The notes: generated by a model from the sequence alone, not told the origin. Shown: positions 23,766 through 36,602, numbered from the stretch's first letter. The stretch is DNA of 64,000 nt from Limonium bicolor (GCA_023374045.1 CM041778.1:285921533-285985532), one strand, 5' to 3'. Translations and numbers: made by a program.

Positions 23766-24622
23766 TAAGAGTAGCATTGATCTGTCTCAGAATTTTCCCT
23801 TTCTCAAACACCTCCTTGACTGGTGTAATCACATCTTTCCCCAAGATATGCCACGTAGACTTATAGAACAGTGAGCTAAAACCATCAGACCCAGGGGCCT
23901 TTGAGTTTTTAATGGAGCTGAGGGCGTCCCATATTTCCTTATCCATTATAGGCATAATAAGTCTATCATTCCTCTCTCCAGAGACTGCTTTACCTTTCTC
24001 AAACACTCTCAGGTCACACTTATCTCTTCTTACCATCTTACTACCCAGGAGCTTCTGAAAATCAATAATATGCTCTGCTATCTCCTCTTTCTTAGTCAAT
24101 TTCATTCCAGTCTCATTGTATAGAAGATGGATTTTAGAGAAATGCCTCCTGGAATTCATTATTCTATAAAATAGGAGCTCGATTCATCTCCAAGCTGCAA
24201 CCAATCGATCTTAGCTTGCTGTGATATCTGAGAGTGAAGCAGACTGATATTTTGATTATACTCCATGAAAAGAGCATTCTCTTCTCCTATCAGATCTCTA
24301 TCAAATGGGCTACTCTAAATCTTTTTCTGAATTGTGAGCAAATTATCTCTGTTGATCTCCAATTTCCTCTTTAAATTACCAAACTTCAAAGAGTTCAGTC
24401 TTTTCAGTTGAGCTTTCACAGCTTTCATATCCTCTGTGTAATCCTAAACGTAGGACAACCTGCAACCTCCATACCCCAACAATCTTTCACCAAGTCCTGA
24501 TAGTCACCATTTGTAATCCAAATGTTTCTGAAACGAAACAGATTGAGCTTTCTGCTACACTCACTGTCCAATATGACCGGAGCAGGTGAGTGATCAGAAA
24601 TTTCAGGCGGAAAAGTCAGCAT
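23766..24622 (-). mobile_element. LINE 2, 5' segment (endonuclease end, RT start)
   Basis: On the minus strand, 24622-24425 encodes the last part of the endonuclease (PPEISDHSPAPVIL; SDH is a conserved endonuclease motif). 24159-23766 encodes the pre-RT region with SSIKNSKAPGSDGFSSLFYK and the ATLIS end that continues beyond the copia element. The element starts mid-endonuclease, so it is 5'-truncated. Without the two insertions it measures about 2.8 kb. Confidence 0.9.
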
Positions 24623-26067
24623 TATTAATATGCATTATTGATTGTAAAGTTATATCTTAAAAAATCTTTTGCTAATGTATATTGCATCTAGTAATTTAGT
24701 TTAAAACAAAATTAATTTTCATGTAAATCTCTACTTCCTCATATTGAAAATACTAATGTTTAACTTTTTTAATTACAAACTTTATAAAGTGATTTAAAAT
24801 TAGATTCCAAAATAATTTATAGTAAAAGTTATCAGAAAATGTTACTAGAACTATTATTCCACATAAATTATTATATACATTGACATGTAGTTCAAGCTAC
24901 ATTATTTTTTTAGGTGTTTGTTATAAAAAAATCTAAAACAACTTACATTTTGAATAGACTTAGTATGGGTCTAACTAAAATAAACTTTTTTAAATGTTAC
25001 TCAGTACTAGAGAGTATATATTACATGGTATAAAAAATATATGTAAAACATTAATATTACTGACATTATAATTTCATATAAGCTGTGTAATCTAAGTTAA
25101 GGATCTCGTCCCATTATTACAAAATAGTTAAAAGAAGCCAGTTTTATTATAGTTATTAGAGCAACTACAACAGAGTTTCTAACTCATTCCTTACTGACAC
25201 AAGAATTTAAAGAAAAAAATAAATACTTACATAAAAGAGAGAAGTATTGAGAGGACTTCTTAACTAAAAACCTAAAAAGTGGATTTCTTAACATAAGATG
25301 AGAAATTAACAAAGAAATAAATAAAATATATTATATTAGAATTCCTTAGCATATGATTAGTGTGGATCCTCTTAATAGTAGAAATAGACAATGGATATAC
25401 TTCTCAGTTCCGAACTAGCCTCGCTATTTTTTTATATGTGGTCCGGAAGGTCTGGTTCGGTCCAGCGGTAGCACAGTTTATTAGTACTATTAAGTAGTAT
25501 TAACCTAGCTAAGCTACCTTGGCTAGGCCACCCAATAACTTTTTTTTTTTTTTGAGAAAAAGGCCACCGAGAGTTAGCAGAGACAGACCCTTTTTTTTAT
25601 GCGCGGTGGTCAAAAGGAGGAGTAATATCATACCCAGCATTATTTACGGTACGGTAGCGGGAACTTGTACAGCAGTACTAGTAGTATAAAAATGGGGAAA
25701 AGTCAGATCTACGGTTATAGATGCTCGTCTGTTACTTTGCCGTTTAGACACCGAGATAGCTCATAACTCAAAACTGATGACATCTGTATTTTTGATTAAA
25801 ATAAAATTATGATTTGAGTGCAAAACAGTGGAGAAATAAATCAGTAAATGATATGAAAGAAATATGGTCATATTTATTTTTCCACCTTTCAACTATTGTA
25901 GGTATTATTATTTGAATTTATCAGTCTATTGTTTTAAAATAAATTATGTATCAATATTAGTTTTTTTGAAAATAAAAACTTGTTTTAAAATAAATTATGT
26001 ATCAATATTAGTAACTATATAGATATACGTAAATTCTATTGTGTGGAACTTCCGCCCACAAGTTTGT
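24623..26067. other. AT-rich intergenic sequence
   Basis: No gene found. A T-run within a short insertion flanked by AGGCCACC direct repeats is at 25525-25568. A GAGCAACTACAACAGAG string at about 25160 resembles a MITE end, but I could not find the other end. Confidence 0.5.
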
Positions 26068-27137
26068 GCAGTCCAAGTGATTTGGCAGTCCAATCAGCTG
26101 TTGACTGAATTATTTGTTGACTGGGCTGCCTTTTTACTATATAAATTTTAAATTGTTGTAACTTTTAATATATAAGTCCAAAATAAAAAAAATATATATC
26201 ATTGTTCATATAAATTCAAGCTCTTCAAACACAAGACCAATCATGGATATGTTTTGACAACTTTCAAAAAAAATTATTTTTATATGTAAACGATGATACA
26301 CTAAAATGATAATATGATTCATTAATTTTGTATTATGATTCATTAAAATTGATATCATGATATTAAGTAATAAGTGTTGAATTAGATTACAAACTTCGGA
26401 ACCGATCAAAAATCATTATTGTTTTGTAGTATATTATTATTGTTGTATGGTGTATTTTAAACTTTATATGATGAATCATGTATTTTTCATATATACCAAA
26501 TATTGTTTTGTATTGTATTTTGTTTGAAATTTTTATTTTTATATGTTTTCGATGATACACTAAAATGAAGATATGATTCACTAATTTTAATATTATGATT
26601 CATCAAAATTAATATTATGATTCATTAACCAGTAAGTCGTGAATTAGATAACAAACTTCGGAACCGATAAAAATCATTACTATTTTGTAATGTATTATTA
26701 TTGTTGTATGATGTATTTTAAATCTTATATGGTGAATCACGTATTTTTTATACATACCAAATATTATTTGGGTTGTATTATTGTGTAAAAAATTTTATTC
26801 TTATATATTTGCGATGATACACTAAAATGAAGATATGATTCATTAATTTTGATATTATGATACACTAAAATGATGTTGTGAATCATAAGTCTCATTGATA
26901 TATATGGATATATACATGTAAATAATATAAAATTTAAAAGTTGTCAAAACATATCCATGTCTGGTATTGTTTTGAAGAGCTTGAATTTAGATGAGCAGTG
27001 ATATATTTTTTTTTTATTTTGAATTTATATTTGAAAAGTTACAACTAATTAAAGTTAATATAGTAAAAATGCAGCCCAGTCAGCAAAACAGTCCAATCAG
27101 CTGCTGACTGGACTGCCAAATAAGTGAGACCGTACAC
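26068..27137. mobile_element. Long-TIR DNA element with three internal repeats
   Basis: About 205-bp inverted repeats (26068-26272 and 26935-27137) share TTTGGCAGTCCAATCAGCTG, TTGACTGGGCTGC, AATTCAAGCTCTTCAAA and CATGGATATGTTTTGACAAC with their complements. Between them are three tandem units of about 270 bp (starts near 26270, 26535 and 26805), each with GCGATGATACACTAAAATG and ATGATTCATTAATTTTG. No transposase. Long TIRs suggest MULE or a foldback element; I found no target duplication to decide. Confidence 0.75.
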
Positions 27138-28265
27138 TGTCAGGTGTGAGCGTCCGGCGGCGTCGACCTGCTGATAGATATAAATTATCTCTTATTTACT
27201 GGTTTTATCTATTTGATTTGATTAATTAGATATACCTATATCAATTAGTATGAACGATCAACTAACAACTCATAAAAATTAACACAATAATTAACTTCTC
27301 CAGTTTTCCTTCAAGCAAAGTACCCACCCATAGTTTTATAACTGAAACTAGTTACATTATATACATCACAAACAAAATAATGATAAATTTCTTTGACAAC
27401 TTTTGCTTATAAATGGTTAATAAAAATGGTGGAACAATTAAATGTAATATTGGTCTAAAACAATCTAACTAAATAGCTAAATATAATTTTATCTTGTTTC
27501 GGATTTAGAGTTCAATTCCGACATGAATCGAATTCTCTTATTTGTTTAGTTGTTTAATCCGCATTAAATCATGTTAAAATCAAAAGTGTAAGTAAGATTT
27601 AGATATTGTACAACTTTTTAGAATTACAACTGAGATCGATTATTAATTTCAACTTTTATTAAAAATAGTGACAGAATATTAGGTTTTACTGTTTAACTAT
27701 TTATCATTAATTTGACGGAGGTTGTCAATTGTTGGTTTGTAGTATTTGGATGAAGGTTAGCCGATGGAATAGAAATCTCTTATTTTGGTTGTACATATAG
27801 TTCCTTGTGTTCCATTTAGTTAAAAACTGTATTTAAAAGTAGAAATTTCTAATATTATTTTTGTTATAACTTTAATATAGTTTTTTGTATCTGATAATTC
27901 ATATAATTAATGTAAGTATTTTTAATATAAGCCAAGACTTATATGTTATCCAAAGGGTAACCACCAGCATATGGTAATTACAAATATGTGGGAACAAATT
28001 AAAGGCAGATTGAAAAATCAGGAGTGAGTCAGCAGCACGCTCTTTCCATCTAGAAGCACCCAAACATAACCCAAACCCGAATAGAAAAGCCAGAGCCAGC
28101 CACCCACCGACCCGATATTCGTACCAAACATCACCTAAAACAGGGGCCCTCACCACAAGCATAGCACAGCACAGGGGCAGCACACCTCTGTTTCCTCACA
28201 GAATAGAATATCACGGCGCAGTTCGAGAAAGACCAAATCCAAACCAAACACATTTCAAAATAATA
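27138..28265. other. Intergenic sequence upstream of the TBL gene
   Basis: AT-rich to about 28010, then a more balanced C/A-rich stretch (28040-28260) that probably belongs to the distal promoter. No ORF or element I can support. Confidence 0.5.
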
Positions 28266-28485
28266 CTCCGTCCGTTTTACTATTTGGACATGTCATTTGA
28301 TTTCAATTTTTAACATATAAGATAAATTAATTTTGAAAATTTAAATTTTGCATATGATTCCTTACATGCTAAACTATATATTACAAAATTTAGTTTTATA
28401 AAATTATTTTATCTTATATGCTTAATATTGAAGTGAAAAAATGTGTCATAAAGCAAACAAGACGGTCAATTCAGGACGGAGGGAG
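28266..28485. mobile_element. Stowaway-type MITE, copy 3, in the TBL promoter
   Basis: Flanked by TA (28264-28265, 28486-28487). The right end TCAATTCAGGACGGAGGGAG equals copy 2; the left end has lost part of its repeat. It lies 240 bp upstream of the TBL start codon. Confidence 0.92.
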
Positions 28486-28722
28486 TAGTAGTGAAAAAAA
28501 AAACATCCGAGTTCTGTTCTCCACGCAAAAGTGATTTTCAGTGTGAGATTGATTATTATTTACTCCTACTTTACTTGCTCCTTCCTCCGACCTCCCTCCC
28601 TCCTTCATCCTCCTCCTCCTGCAGTACAAAGCAAACAGTACTACTACGCTCTGTTCCCTTCATTTCATTCCCCTTTCTCTTTTCTACCCCAAAGCAAAAA
28701 AGACAGAAAATAAAAGAGAGAC

Positions 28723-30750
28723 ATGGAACTTATGAACTCCACCATTAACGAGACATGGAAGCTCTGCACTATTGGTGGATTCCTTGGATTCTTTGTCTTA
28801 GCTGTGTTTCTCACCACCAGTCCTCAGACTGTTGAGCTCTCCACCGCTCGTAGTAGCACCGTCATTACTTTCGTCTCTACCACATCCTCCTCGTCGCCGG
28901 TTGTTGAATCTCAACAACAACAACAACAACAACAACAACCCGTCGTCAACCATCAGAATATCTCCGACCACTTAACATCCTCCTCCATTTCCACAGCTGT
29001 CAATTCCACTACTTTTACTCCTCCTCCCTCCGGCGAAAACAACTCAACCACCACTAGTATTAGTAATACTACAACTACTGACACTTCAAACGTGAGTAGT
29101 TCTACTACTTCACCATCGCCCTCACCGTCCCCCAGTGACAGCTTTAGCACATCAGCAGATGTGTTAACACAGCCTCCTCCTATGTCCACCACTGTTACCA
29201 CTATCGACCGTGTTTATGACCTTGACAACGCGGAGGAAGTGGCGGCGGACGCAATAACAACAACAACAACAACAGAGGATGATGAGAAGCAGAGATGTAA
29301 CATATTTGAAGGGAAATGGGTATACAAACCAAACGTAAGTCCAATGTACAGTGTATACCAATGTCCATTTCTAGAAGATAAAATGAGTTGCCGGAGAAAT
29401 GGAAGACCAGATTCCGAATACGAAGGTTGGAGTTGGGAACCTAATGACTGCGAGATTCCTCTGTGAGTTTCCTCCTGTTCTGTCCCGTACCGTACATGTC
29501 TAAATCTAATTAATCATTCACAAAACCGTGTTTTTGTTTTTGATTTCTGGGTAAAAAAAATCAGATTTTGATATGAAGTGTGTTTCTGTGAATGAATCTG
29601 AAACAGGTTTAATGGGAAAGATATGTTAGAGAGGATGAGAGGGAAAAGGATGTTAATAGCTGGGGATTCACTTAACAGGAATATGTGGGAATCATTAGCT
29701 TGTCTTCTTTACACTTCAATCTCAGATCCTTCTAAAGTCTTTGTCAACGCCGCTGGTTCATTGTACAAAGTTCTCAAAGCTAAGGTTTGTTTGTAACAAC
29801 ATCTAATGCTCTACTACTGTAGTTACTTTTTTCCGCAATTAATTGAGTTTAGAGCTCCCCCCTCTCTCTTGGCTCATCAATTAGTAGAGTGGTAAAGAGA
29901 GAGAGAGAGAGACTCATTAATTTAGCCTGGATTTCCACTGAGAAATTTGAATTGATTATTCTGGCTAACTGTGTTGCTACAGGAATACGATTTCACACTG
30001 GAGTTCTACTGGTGTCCATTCCTAGTTGAACTAGAGGAAAAACACCACAAGCATGGCAAAACAATTCTCCATCTCGACAAACTTGTAACTTCCTCAAACC
30101 AATGGCGTGGTGCTGATGTGATGGTTTTCGATTCCGGACACTGGTGGACACACCGTGACAAGTAAAAAAAAAAACACTCATCTCATCTTTATCAACTACG
30201 TATTATTTTGCATTTCAATCGAATCCATCACAGCTTACCTTTTAAATTTTCAAAACACAGGTGGGATGTATTCCAATACGACGGGAAGACAGTACAAGAC
30301 ATGGAAATTGAAACCGCATACACTCAAGCATTAACCACTTGGAAAAACTGGATAACCGAAAGCATAAACCCTAACAAGACCAAAGTTTTCTTCCGGAGCA
30401 TATCACCAGAGCATAAAGGGAAACAATGGTGTTTCAATGCGACAACACCTATACTTGACGAATCATACATAAATATTTATCCAAAATCGATGATCGGAGT
30501 AGTGGAGAGTGTGGTAGGCTCAGCAGCTTCTACGACAGGAGTAATAAGGTATTTGAACATAACAAAGTTGTCGGGTTATAGACGAGATGCACATCCGGCG
30601 ATGTACAGGTATGAGGAATGGAAATGGAAGGTATTGACGGCGAAATACATGAGGTTAGTTCCACAACAAGCGGATTGTAGTCATTGGTGTTTGCCTGGAT
30701 TGCCGGATACTTGGAATCGGTTGTTGTATGTTAGTTTGTTTTATGAGTGA
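28723..30750 (+). CDS. TBL: TBL-family polysaccharide O-acetyltransferase (4 exons)
   Basis: Exons 28723-29462, 29607-29784, 29983-30161 and 30261-30750 join through GT-AG introns to 528 codons. Residues about 14-30 are a signal anchor (type II Golgi protein). Q64-Q72 and a Ser/Thr/Pro-rich stalk reach to about 190. The TBL domain (192-246) opens CNIFEGKWVY and contains CRRNGRPDSEYEGWSWEP. The PC-esterase domain has the catalytic GDS at 266-268 (LIAGDSLNRNMWESL) and DxxH at 504-507 (ADCSHWCLPGLPDTWNRLL). Characterised family members O-acetylate xylan, mannan or pectin in the Golgi; the substrate here is unknown. Length and motifs are typical and intact. A MITE lies in the promoter and the next gene faces it. 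The family call is firm, the subfamily open. Confidence 0.95.
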
Positions 30751-32534
30751 TTGCGCCGGCGGGTCATGACGGTGGTGGTAATAATGATGGGAAAGATGAG
30801 AAATTGAGGATAATTCGTGGATTGAGGAAAAAACGATAAATTGGGGAACTGAAAACTGGGATTCGAATATTAGGTTAAGATTAGTTGTTAGTGGATCAAA
30901 AGTAGGTTTGCACAGTTTTGTTTGTTTATCTTTGTTTTGTTTTTTTATCTTTGTTTTGTTTTTTTATCTATTGTTTCATCTCGTCGTTTGTTCATTGTTT
31001 CCAAGTGTATGTATGAATATGATAGTGGTAAGATAAGGTTAAACAAAAAGAAAAGAAAAAAAAGGAGCTGGTGTTTCCATGTGAATTGTATTTTTTTTTT
31101 ACAAGTTCTATGTGAATTGTATGTTTGACAGGGAATAGATTTGTTACTTACTGGCTAAGATTGAGAGATTAGGTTGGGAATTCCAATAAATTAAGAAAGC
31201 CTGAAAGTTAGGTTAAGATTATTGTCTTCTCCTTTTATTTATTTAACAGCTGTAATAGAAATCTAAGTTGTACATTTGTTTGTTTGTAATCAGTTTGATT
31301 GTTTTGATGCTGCTAACAGTTTATAAATGGTTTTAAATAATCGTGTATGTGCTAGCTAAATGTATCATTTTATATTATTACAACTAACTATGTCTATATT
31401 CTATAACAAAGACTCTTTAAAATAAAATAGTGTTTGTAGAGAAGCTTCAGATTGTAAGAGTTCAAAGTTGGATGAATAAACTCATCTATTCCTATAATAC
31501 CCTTTGATAATATTTATTGACACACAATAATACTAGAAAAGTTGTCTGTCTCTGTCTCGGCTTTTTTTTACAGTTGTTGGTAAGTGCGGCCAGTCCACCA
31601 ACCATTGACTTCCAAATTGAAACTTGATTTAAAACATCCAAATAATGAATGTTCTATTGAGATATCCTAAACAGGTGACATAATTCTGTACTCCTACTTT
31701 CGGTCTCCCAATGCTCTTAGAATGAACCAAGTATGGAACTCTTATCATATGCCCTTTCCGTTGGAACCATATTACACAAATTCAATGTCACAGACGAACC
31801 TTTAACCTTAAATATCCCAATATTGATGTCTGACAGAAAACGGCCTAAGAAACAACCAACATGGGTTTCACGTGCAAAAGTCACATGTTACCATAAACCC
31901 TAGAGTTAGAACAGAATGACATAACATTATTCCAGAGAAAAAAAAAAAAAGTATGGAATCTCTCACATGAACCGTTCTCAAAGCAAAGAATAAATAAAGA
32001 CAGCCACAAAGCTTTTTATCTCCCATCTAGCTAGCTACTAGCATAAGAAAACACTGGCATATCATATGGCCAGTAAGAAAAAAGCAGCATAATCTACATA
32101 AGAGTGGAATTCATGAACTATATTATACAAGCATCAAATTCCAAAGTAGGCTCAAAAGTTGTGCGTGGAACAGATCATTATTAAGTTGGAAATACCAAAT
32201 TCATTCCACACAGCTCATATATACTCCAATCATCGACCCAAAAACCAAGCAGCACAGTAAGATACCGAACTACTACCCACATGAGTATTTATGAGTTATA
32301 AATAAGAAAGAGCAAACTGATTTAATTTATTAATGTATTGCTGATCACCTAAATCACAAGAAGTCACCCCCACCCATGGTAAATACCATGCCTTCTACTT
32401 AATCAGGAGGGGGGCTCACTAATTGGACCAAATTAACACTTCCATACCATATCTAAATGGTTTCATTTATACAATTTTTATTCACAAACTTGATCATGAA
32501 ACTCATACTCTTATGTGCCAACCAGAAATATGAT
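30751..32534. other. Shared 3' region between convergent genes
   Basis: Holds the TBL 3' UTR (T-rich, to about 31350) and, at its right end, the 3' UTR of the minus-strand gene. AT-rich between. No further gene seen. Confidence 0.6.
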
Positions 32535-35453
32535 TTAGATGAGCTCCCATTCTAAGTCATCCTCTGTTCGCAATTTGGTGGTTTTAACTGGCTCCACGGC
32601 ACTAGTAGTAGTACTGATGAATACTGCTGCTTCCACCCCAATCTTCTTGTTCTTCTTGGCCCACACTCTTCGGTACAGCACGTCCCTCAACTTCTTCTGG
32701 AAACAGTATAAACAAAAAACAGCTGTTCAGTCTGTGTGACCATATCATGTGCGCCCGCCATAACCAGCTTCTACTAACGCAATGGAGAAGAAGCAACACA
32801 ACTTACTTACCCATTTTCATATGAGGATGCTAGAGTGCAACACGAGTTGTTATCATTATCTAAAATCTAAAAACCACAACTAAATTAAGCAGGTATGTAA
32901 CTCATCTCTTTTTTTTTTTTTGCAAGATGGGTTATTGAAAACATATTTAATTGTCTATTACCTTGTAAGATCTCCGTTGTTGCTGGCCTTGAGCATATGA
33001 AACTGGAACTAGTTCAGGCTCGTCCACTTGTACATATGAAGCTGGAACTTGTTCAGGCTTGTCCACTAGCACACAAGATTCTCCAAGCCTCGTCATCATC
33101 ATGCCTTGCTGACAGTAAACTTCTTCTTCTTCTTCTTCAGGAGCAGCAGTAGCAGCAGCAGTATTCCCACTCTCTAATCTAGTGGGTCTAACTTGTAAAT
33201 TATTCAAACCTAACCATCAAAAAACCAAATTAGAGAAAGATTTTGAGTTACTCATGTACATGAAACCTTGGGCAGAGAATCAAGTGTGTGTCAATTATCC
33301 CAAACACATAAACAACTCCAGGCAAGTGTGTTGCTTAGAATTAAAGAGACTCTCGGCAGAATCACAAATAAAGTGTGATCCTCTATAGACAGACAGTGGT
33401 ATGATGTGGAACTACAAACCTAGCCCTAAATCCTACCTGGAAGAACCATTGGACATGGAAACAGTCAAAAGTACAATAATATAAGGTCAAAACAACAGGA
33501 GATGCTATAGCAACAAAGTCAAAGGATGTCCTCAACTCAAAGACCTCTTCAAACATACAGATACCTAGTTGACAAAAAACTCACAAATCACAGAGCATCC
33601 ATCATACAGATAAAAAACACAGAAGCAGCAATACTTTTTTTTTTGTTGTAGTTAAAGCCAGAGCTCATGAGAAAAAAGAACTCTGAAATTTTGAAAGGTC
33701 AATAGACAGACACAGAGAGTAGTCTGAGGCATCAAGACTGACCGACTCACCAATAGAAGTAGTTTGACTTGACTCACAAGCTTCAGATTCTTCTCTAGGT
33801 ATTGATGATGCTTCAGACTGATAAGGTATCTTTTCAGAACTATCAATAATACCGACATTCATTTCTCTGGGATCTTCCTGCTTTGCTTGAGAAGATTCAG
33901 ACAGATCTGCCTTAGCAACCCTGTCATCTCTGGACAGTAGTTCTTTACCACCGTCCATATTCTCAATATCTGAAGTAATAGCGATGGAGTCACTGTTCAG
34001 AATCATTGTATCGATGTTCGCTTGAGCTTTCTTGAGGACATTATCATTAGCAGACGTGTCTGTCGGCTGTGTAACCCGGTCATATCCTGACAGCAGTTCA
34101 TTGTCACAATCAGTTTTCTCAAACTCTGGAGTAATAATGGAGTCACCACTGTTCAGAATCATTCTATTTATGTTTGTTTGAGATTGCACTGGGGCATCAA
34201 CAACAGACAAATCTAGTAGAGCGATCCTGTCCTCTTTGGACAGCACTTCTTTCCCACCATCAATATTCACGAAGTCTGGAGTAATTATGAAGTCACCATT
34301 TAGAATCATTCTATTAATGTTCCCTCGACGTTCCTCGGGGCCAACATCAACAACCAACTCAGACAACTCTTTCTTCACTTCAGAGTATAGCTTTTTGAAT
34401 AATGAATCTTTCTTGCATAGCTTGTTGTTTTCTTCTTCTTCTTCCTTCACCAACCCTTCTTCCTCAGACTCCGATTCAGATTCAACATCCCCAGACAATA
34501 GAAGTTCACTGTCACCATTAGTATTTTCAAAGTCCGGAGTAACAATGCAGTCACCATTCAGAATGGTTCTACTGATGTTATCCTGAGGTTCCACACGTAC
34601 ATCATCACCTACCAAATCAATCAGCTCTGAGTACAGCTTTTTGAAGCAAAAGATTTCCTTGGGTGAATGAGGGAGTATTTCTTCATCAGTGGAATCTTCC
34701 AAATCCTTTATTATGTCTGAGTAGAACTTTTTAACACGAGTCCCAACAGTTTTCACCTGATCTTCAACAAATCTAACAGGTCCCTGAAACAAATATAACT
34801 TCTTCATTCAGACAGGAAGAGTGAGAATGACAACAGTGAAGAGGAGAGAAAATAGAGCACATCATAATGGTGAGTAACCATTACTACGGTCCCTACTGAA
34901 ATGGGATGGCTAGAGTACTTGCCATTCAAACCTATTCTGCCAACAACGGAGTTTCCATAGACAAAGACATCATACAAACATTACAATAATACTAGAAAAT
35001 ACAGTATTCTGTCAATGGTAACTGCAAACCCTATAAGCTCCAAATTCAGATTATACTTATAAAATTTCTAGAATAAATTTATCCACGTGTGCTCAAACTC
35101 TTTTCTCAGTTCCTACCAACGGGACAGGCTAACTCTCTGTCACTAAACAAGTGACCAATTTCTGTATTGTCCTCGAGTAAAGTTTCAATTATCAAACTTA
35201 ACATTACTATCTCCACATCACTGCTGCACATGTTACAGATTCAACAGTTAGAATTCAGCTGCTTTAACAAACTCTTTAACTAGCCAGCATAAAAGACAGA
35301 AATGTAAAAGTGAGCAAGCAAAAGACACCAGATACAAAATATAGAAAAGCTTGAGAACAATGGTACCTCATTCATGTTTTCTTCCACCTCCACCCGCAAT
35401 GCATCAAATTGACCACAAACCTTATCAACCCAAGACACAATATTTCGCTCCAT
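32535..35453 (-). CDS. Uncharacterised acidic repeat protein (4 coding exons)
   Basis: Coding exons on the minus strand: 35453-35367, 34783-33751, 33209-32962 and 32696-32535, with GT-AG introns that keep frame and give 509 codons. The ATG at 35453 is the first in frame after a stop in the probable non-coding first exon. The N-terminus (MERNIVSWVDKVCGQFDALR) looks helical. Three KKxYSxxxK-type motifs (residues about 47, 77 and 158) and four repeats of an ILN(G/S)D-x-I-x-TP(D/E)F type (about 98-128, 184-214, 233-264, 285-318) follow, in a strongly acidic, probably disordered chain. The C-terminus is basic (RRVWAKKNKK) and ends EDDLEWELI. No membrane segment or enzyme motif. I do not recognise a function. 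Reading through the third donor would give a form ending at 33665. Confidence 0.8.
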
Positions 35454-35948
35454 CGTGATCAAGAATGAAGGTCTCCCTGATGATATATCACTCACTTTAA
35501 GAAATTGCCACAAATTACACGACCGCTCCTGTAAATGAAGCAGAATAGAAATACAAAACATAGCTTTTCAATAAGACATGTAGAAATAAGAAAATTCAAC
35601 AGGAGATGCAGGACAGGTTTAAATGTACATTTGTAAGAAGCTACTAAATTTAGTTAAAACCTCATGTTTTCACAACAATATCGATTTGAAAAGACTCCAA
35701 CAAGTAATGGCAGACTAATTCTCTAAATCACTGTACTAATAAAAAGACAGGTAGGTGCCAAACCTCATGTTATAAAAGCGTAAACCAACCGGACCGATCC
35801 CTAGAACAGGTAATTTAAAAGCCAACATACCTAAAATCTAGAGCCACACTGGAAGATAGGATTAACTACTAAATTGCACATAAACATGAAAAAATTATAA
35901 AAAAATCAATAAGGCCGTATGAAGAGGGATGCCCGGTGGTGTGTTTGT

Positions 35949-35950
<2 letters not shown>

Positions 35951-35984
<34 letters not shown>
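35951..35984. repeat. Run of 34 consecutive G
   Basis: An uninterrupted mononucleotide tract in the predicted first intron of the minus-strand gene (C-run on the sense strand). It may be a real G-tract or a sequencing or assembly artefact. Confidence 0.9.
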
Positions 35985-35986
<2 letters not shown>

Positions 35987-36228
35987 TGAGAATTGGTCAC
36001 CGAGCTTTGGGAAAAATCGTGAACAGAACAAAATACTATGGTATAATTTAACACAATACAACAACCGACTATCACCCAATTGTAAGTATAAAAAAATTCT
36101 ATTCATTACCGGTGAACCTAAAGCCTCCATGATCTCTGGGGTATAAACCCCAAAAACCCAGAAACAGCAGGAAGACCAACCAACGACGATCAAACAGAAA
36201 TCAGAGCGCAACTTAGCAAGTTACCTAC

Positions 36229-36602
36229 CGGCAAAACAACGAAACCGAATGTCTAGTATGTTGTCCACCTGACAAATAAGACCTACTAAGCAGCGCCGCC
36301 TCCACGGCAAACCAGAGACAATAATAGATAGAAGGAAATAGAATTGAAAGTTAGTTTTCGTGCAAGGAAAAAGATTTTGAGCTTTAGCTTAGCACGGCTA
36401 TAAAGCAAACATAAAGGTAAGGGCTCGAAGAGATGAAGAGAACCGAAGCATGATAAACTAAAGATTAGAGGAAGAAGAAGTATCAGGAGAAGAACTAAGG
36501 CAGGTGGGTGCCTTCGAGATAGAGAAGGGGTTGAGTTGAGCCGTGGGAGGAGAACAGGGAAGTCCCCGAACGTAGTCGTATGTTTACTTTAGGGACACGT
36601 GT
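36229..36602 (-). promoter_or_regulatory. Probable non-coding exon 1 and G-box of the acidic-protein gene
   Basis: On the minus strand a GTAGGT donor at 36228-36227 ends a purine/pyrimidine-biased leader that probably starts near 36540. A CACGTG G-box at 36596-36601 sits just upstream, in the expected promoter position. The transcription start is inferred, not seen. Confidence 0.45.

Noticed and set aside
25160..25380. Possible MITE starting GAGCAACTACAACAGAG
   Set aside because: No matching inverted end or target duplication could be found.
28953..29361. Minus-strand open frames within the first TBL exon
   Set aside because: Antisense to the Ser/Thr/Gln-rich stalk of a well-supported gene; codon repeats keep the other strand open.
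34236..34586. Plus-strand 116-codon open frame
   Set aside because: Antisense of the acidic-protein exon, whose splice sites and frames agree with one another.
35919..36146. Open frames through the G-run giving poly-Gly or poly-Pro
   Set aside because: Created by the homopolymer; the region behaves as an intron.
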